Shown here in pieces: positions 62,524 through 64,000 of a stretch of 64,000 nucleotides of DNA; position 1 is the stretch's first letter; every line of letters begins with the position of its first letter. The notes below the pieces were generated by a model. It ran no database searches and had not been told where the DNA came from. It was given only the letters and a program-made list of their open reading frames with translations. This stretch comes from Gemmatimonadaceae bacterium (GTDB taxonomy: Bacteria; Gemmatimonadota; Gemmatimonadetes; Gemmatimonadales; Gemmatimonadaceae). The stretch covers positions 62,001-126,000 of the forward strand of contig JAUQWM010000012.1 in the NCBI GenBank assembly GCA_030835125.1. The letters are read 5' to 3'. The translations under genes were made by a program, and so were the position numbers.

Positions 62524-62784
62524 GCCGCCTGGTGACTCCTCGTGAGCGGGAGGCCTGCCATGAGAATCGTTTCAGTTCCTACGCGGCGATCCGGCGCACG
62601 TTTCGGCGGCGGCTGACCCTTGGCTGTGGCATGGAGCCATCACTCGCGCAGAGGCAGCACGAACACGTGCACCGAGCCCGACCTGTGAGATAGACCAGGC
62701 GCGAAGCGTGACTTGGTCAGCTGGTCAAACGAATCGTCGGTCGCGCGCGCAGCCGTTGCCCCCGGTTGGTCGCGCGACTTGTCC

Positions 62785-62890
62785 CCCTAACGCCGAAGTT
62801 GAGCTGCGAGCGAACGATGCCAAGGTGGCAGCGAGCGGCGCGAGCGGCCACGGTCCGACCGACCGCTCGTCAGCTCCAACGATCGTTAGC
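62785..62890 (-). other. attC: attC recombination site
   Basis: In the + orientation: CTAAC (62787) - GCCGAA - GTTGAGCTGCGAGCG (62798-62812), a 51-nt centre with its own hairpin, then CGCTCGTCAGCTCCAAC (62864-62880) - GATC - GTTAGC (62885-62890). Inner arms pair except for exactly two extra bases on one arm (GTTG-AGCTG-CGAGCG against GTTGGAGCTGACGAGCG). The outer CTAAC/GTTAG boxes pair, with an unpaired spacer between. Two extrahelical bases and an unpaired spacer are attC hallmarks. The extra bases put the top strand on the minus strand, like the genes. Confidence 0.8.
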
Positions 62891-63601
62891 TCGCGTTCGA
62901 GTCGGTCTCTCGGCACCCAAGGAATTGCGCGCAGCATCTATCGGCCAGCGATCAACCTCGTGGGAGACGAAAAGCAGAGCGGTGAGCGTGACTACGGCGG
63001 CGACCTTCTGTGCGATGACCTGAGCGACGAGGCCGTGAGCCGTTGTCAGGCTCGGCCCCCAGGTAAGAAACGCGGCGTAACCCGCGAGGAGGAGCGCCAT
63101 GATGAGCCACGCCGGCCCCACGCGGGCCCGCAGGCCCGGAATGCGAAACGAGGCGAGCGCCAGGAGTGCAGCACCGATCGGCATGATTCGCCAGCCCCAC
63201 AGGGTGAACGCCACGTGGACAGTCATGACCCGGTTCTCGGGCGTCACCGCTACGCCGGCGAACGCGACACAGGCGAGCAATCCGGACAGCGCAGCGGCGC
63301 GCGCCCAGCCCCGTGCGGCGGGATGATCGGCCAGGCGGCGTACAATCCGCACGACCGCGTGTCCCAAGCCGATGACGAGCAGGAGGAGACTGATAACGAA
63401 CAGCCCGGCGCCAAGTCGGTTGGGGCGATGATCGTAGGCGACCGTCATCCCGAGGTCGCTCAGGAAGTTCTCCGACAAGGAATAGCCGACCGTCGTGGGA
63501 TCGAGTGCCGTTCCACCCGGATATCGGACCATCGCGCCGATGCTCAGCACGAAGGCGATACCGACGGTCCATCGTGTGCGCTCGGAGAGGCCGGACGACA
63601 T
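62870..63601 (-). CDS. DUF998 membrane protein
   Basis: 243 residues with about six TM helices: VGIAFVLSIGAMVRYPGGTA, AGLFVISLLLLVIGLGHAVV, AALSGLLACVAFAGVAV, VAFTLWGWRIMPIGAALLALASF, AWLIMALLLAGYAAFL, VIAQKVAAVVTLTALLFVSHEVD. SLSENFLSDLGMT matches the N-terminal DUF998 pattern (N..SDLG). Its stop lies in the attC: the last residues (ANDRWS) are encoded by the outer and inner boxes of the site, as often happens for integron cassette genes. Confidence 0.8.
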   Translation of the reverse strand: MSSGLSERTRWTVGIAFVLSIGAMVRYPGGTALDPTTVGYSLSENFLSDLGMTVAYDHRPNRLGAGLFVISLLLLVIGLGHAVVRIVRRLADHPAARGWARAAALSGLLACVAFAGVAVTPENRVMTVHVAFTLWGWRIMPIGAALLALASFRIPGLRARVGPAWLIMALLLAGYAAFLTWGPSLTTAHGLVAQVIAQKVAAVVTLTALLFVSHEVDRWPIDAARNSLGAERPTRTRANDRWS

Positions 63602-63605
63602 GTGT

Positions 63606-63636
63606 GTGGTCTACCGCTTGTTAGAGTCTAGACCAC
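63606..63636. promoter_or_regulatory. Inverted repeat between the SDR and DUF998 genes
   Basis: GTGGTCTA (63606-63613) and TAGACCAC (63629-63636) are perfect arms around a 15-bp spacer. The site starts 4 bp upstream of the DUF998 ATG and covers the SDR stop. It may be an operator or a weak hairpin; no T-tract follows. Confidence 0.4.
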
Positions 63637-64000
63637 AGTGAATCAGGAACGCCCCTCATCAACCAAGCGACGAGCCGCCAGCGCCTGGTGACGTATACAT
63701 GTTTCTTGCGCCCGCGAATGGCCGCCCCGATCTGCCGGGCCGCCGTCTCCGGAGTGGCCATCCAGAAGTCTCCGCCCGCCATGCGTGTATCGACGAAGCC
63801 GGGTTGCACATCCGTGACGACAATCGGGAGCCTCAACTTCTTGAACCGGTACCGCACGCCTTGGAGGTAGTTCGACACGAACGCCTTGGACGCAGCGTAG
63901 GCTGGCGCTCCTCCGAACCCTCGCAACGCGGCCAGAGATGAGATCCCGACGAGATGACCAGATCCTCTTTCTTGCAGGTGCGCCGCAGCGACATTGACCA
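63621..64000 (-). CDS. Short-chain dehydrogenase/reductase, C-terminal part (runs off window)
   Basis: About 125 residues are visible up to the window edge: VNVAAAHLQERGSGHLVGISSLAALRGFGGAPAYAASKAFVSNYLQGVRYRFKKLRLPIVVTDVQPGFVDTRM. This has the SDR catalytic Ser (ISSLA) and Tyr-x3-Lys (YAASK) and the PGFVDT motif. The N-terminal Rossmann part lies beyond the end. The tail (IRGRKKHVYVTRRWRLVAWLMR) resembles that of membrane-associated SDRs. Substrate unknown. Confidence 0.88.
   Translation of the reverse strand, partial: VNVAAAHLQERGSGHLVGISSLAALRGFGGAPAYAASKAFVSNYLQGVRYRFKKLRLPIVVTDVQPGFVDTRMAGGDFWMATPETAARQIGAAIRGRKKHVYVTRRWRLVAWLMRGVPDSLWSRL

Noticed and set aside
1-64000. tRNA, rRNA or insertion-sequence genes
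   Set aside because: No tRNA-like cloverleaf, rRNA segment or transposase domain was recognised by eye. A covariance or profile search could still find a small one.

Overview
The window is GC-rich bacterial chromosome. Two PadR/ADOP-type permease pairs, many six-bladed beta-propeller and TolB-like secreted proteins, secreted amidohydrolases, DUF1569/DUF302/DUF4256/RibD-like small genes and an abundance of hairpin repeats suggest Gemmatimonadota or a close relative. This is inferred from gene content only; no rRNA or tRNA gene was seen.

Layout. 1-7.3 kb: start of a secreted beta-propeller protein, then a GbsR/MarR-type regulator followed by a tolC/membrane-fusion/RND efflux operon. 7.3-18.4 kb: ordinary small metabolic and uncharacterised genes (exonuclease III, gamma-glutamyltransferase, di-haem cytochrome c, cupin, RibD-like reductase, DUF families). 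18.4-39 kb: two PadR-ADOP permease units, a tandem hairpin-repeat field, a multicopper oxidase, two secreted amidohydrolases, a VapBC pair, a HicB with broken HicA, beta-propeller proteins and several decayed fragments. 39-42.7 kb: a membrane protein gene, a remarkable array of about 36 degenerate repeats with a period of about 21 bp, one orphan gene and a frameshifted LuxR-type regulator.

42.7-54.2 kb is a visibly lower-GC island, all on the minus strand, carrying a DNA phosphorothioation (Dnd) system in the order dndC-dndD-dndE-SNF2 helicase-ParB-ParB-like HTH-MBL nuclease-dndA, then a four-TM protein gene and dndB. DndA would mobilise sulfur from cysteine, DndC activates the DNA target, DndD/DndE supply ATPase and DNA-binding functions, and DndB is the expected regulator. 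No DndFGH restriction genes are present. A compact helicase, two ParB-related proteins and a beta-CASP-like metallo-beta-lactamase sit translationally coupled inside the operon instead, so this looks like a Dnd variant with a different effector set. The island is flanked by broken genes (LuxR on the left, gatB and amidohydrolase fragments on the right).

54.2-64 kb: decayed genes, a beta-propeller protein, a MocR regulator, a RibD-like reductase and a truncated VOC gene. From 59.4 to 62.9 kb lies what looks like a small integron cassette array without integrase: HigBA, a lipoprotein, an esterase and a DUF998 membrane protein, all on the minus strand, separated by one convincing attC site and several degenerate ones. 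The window ends inside an SDR gene.
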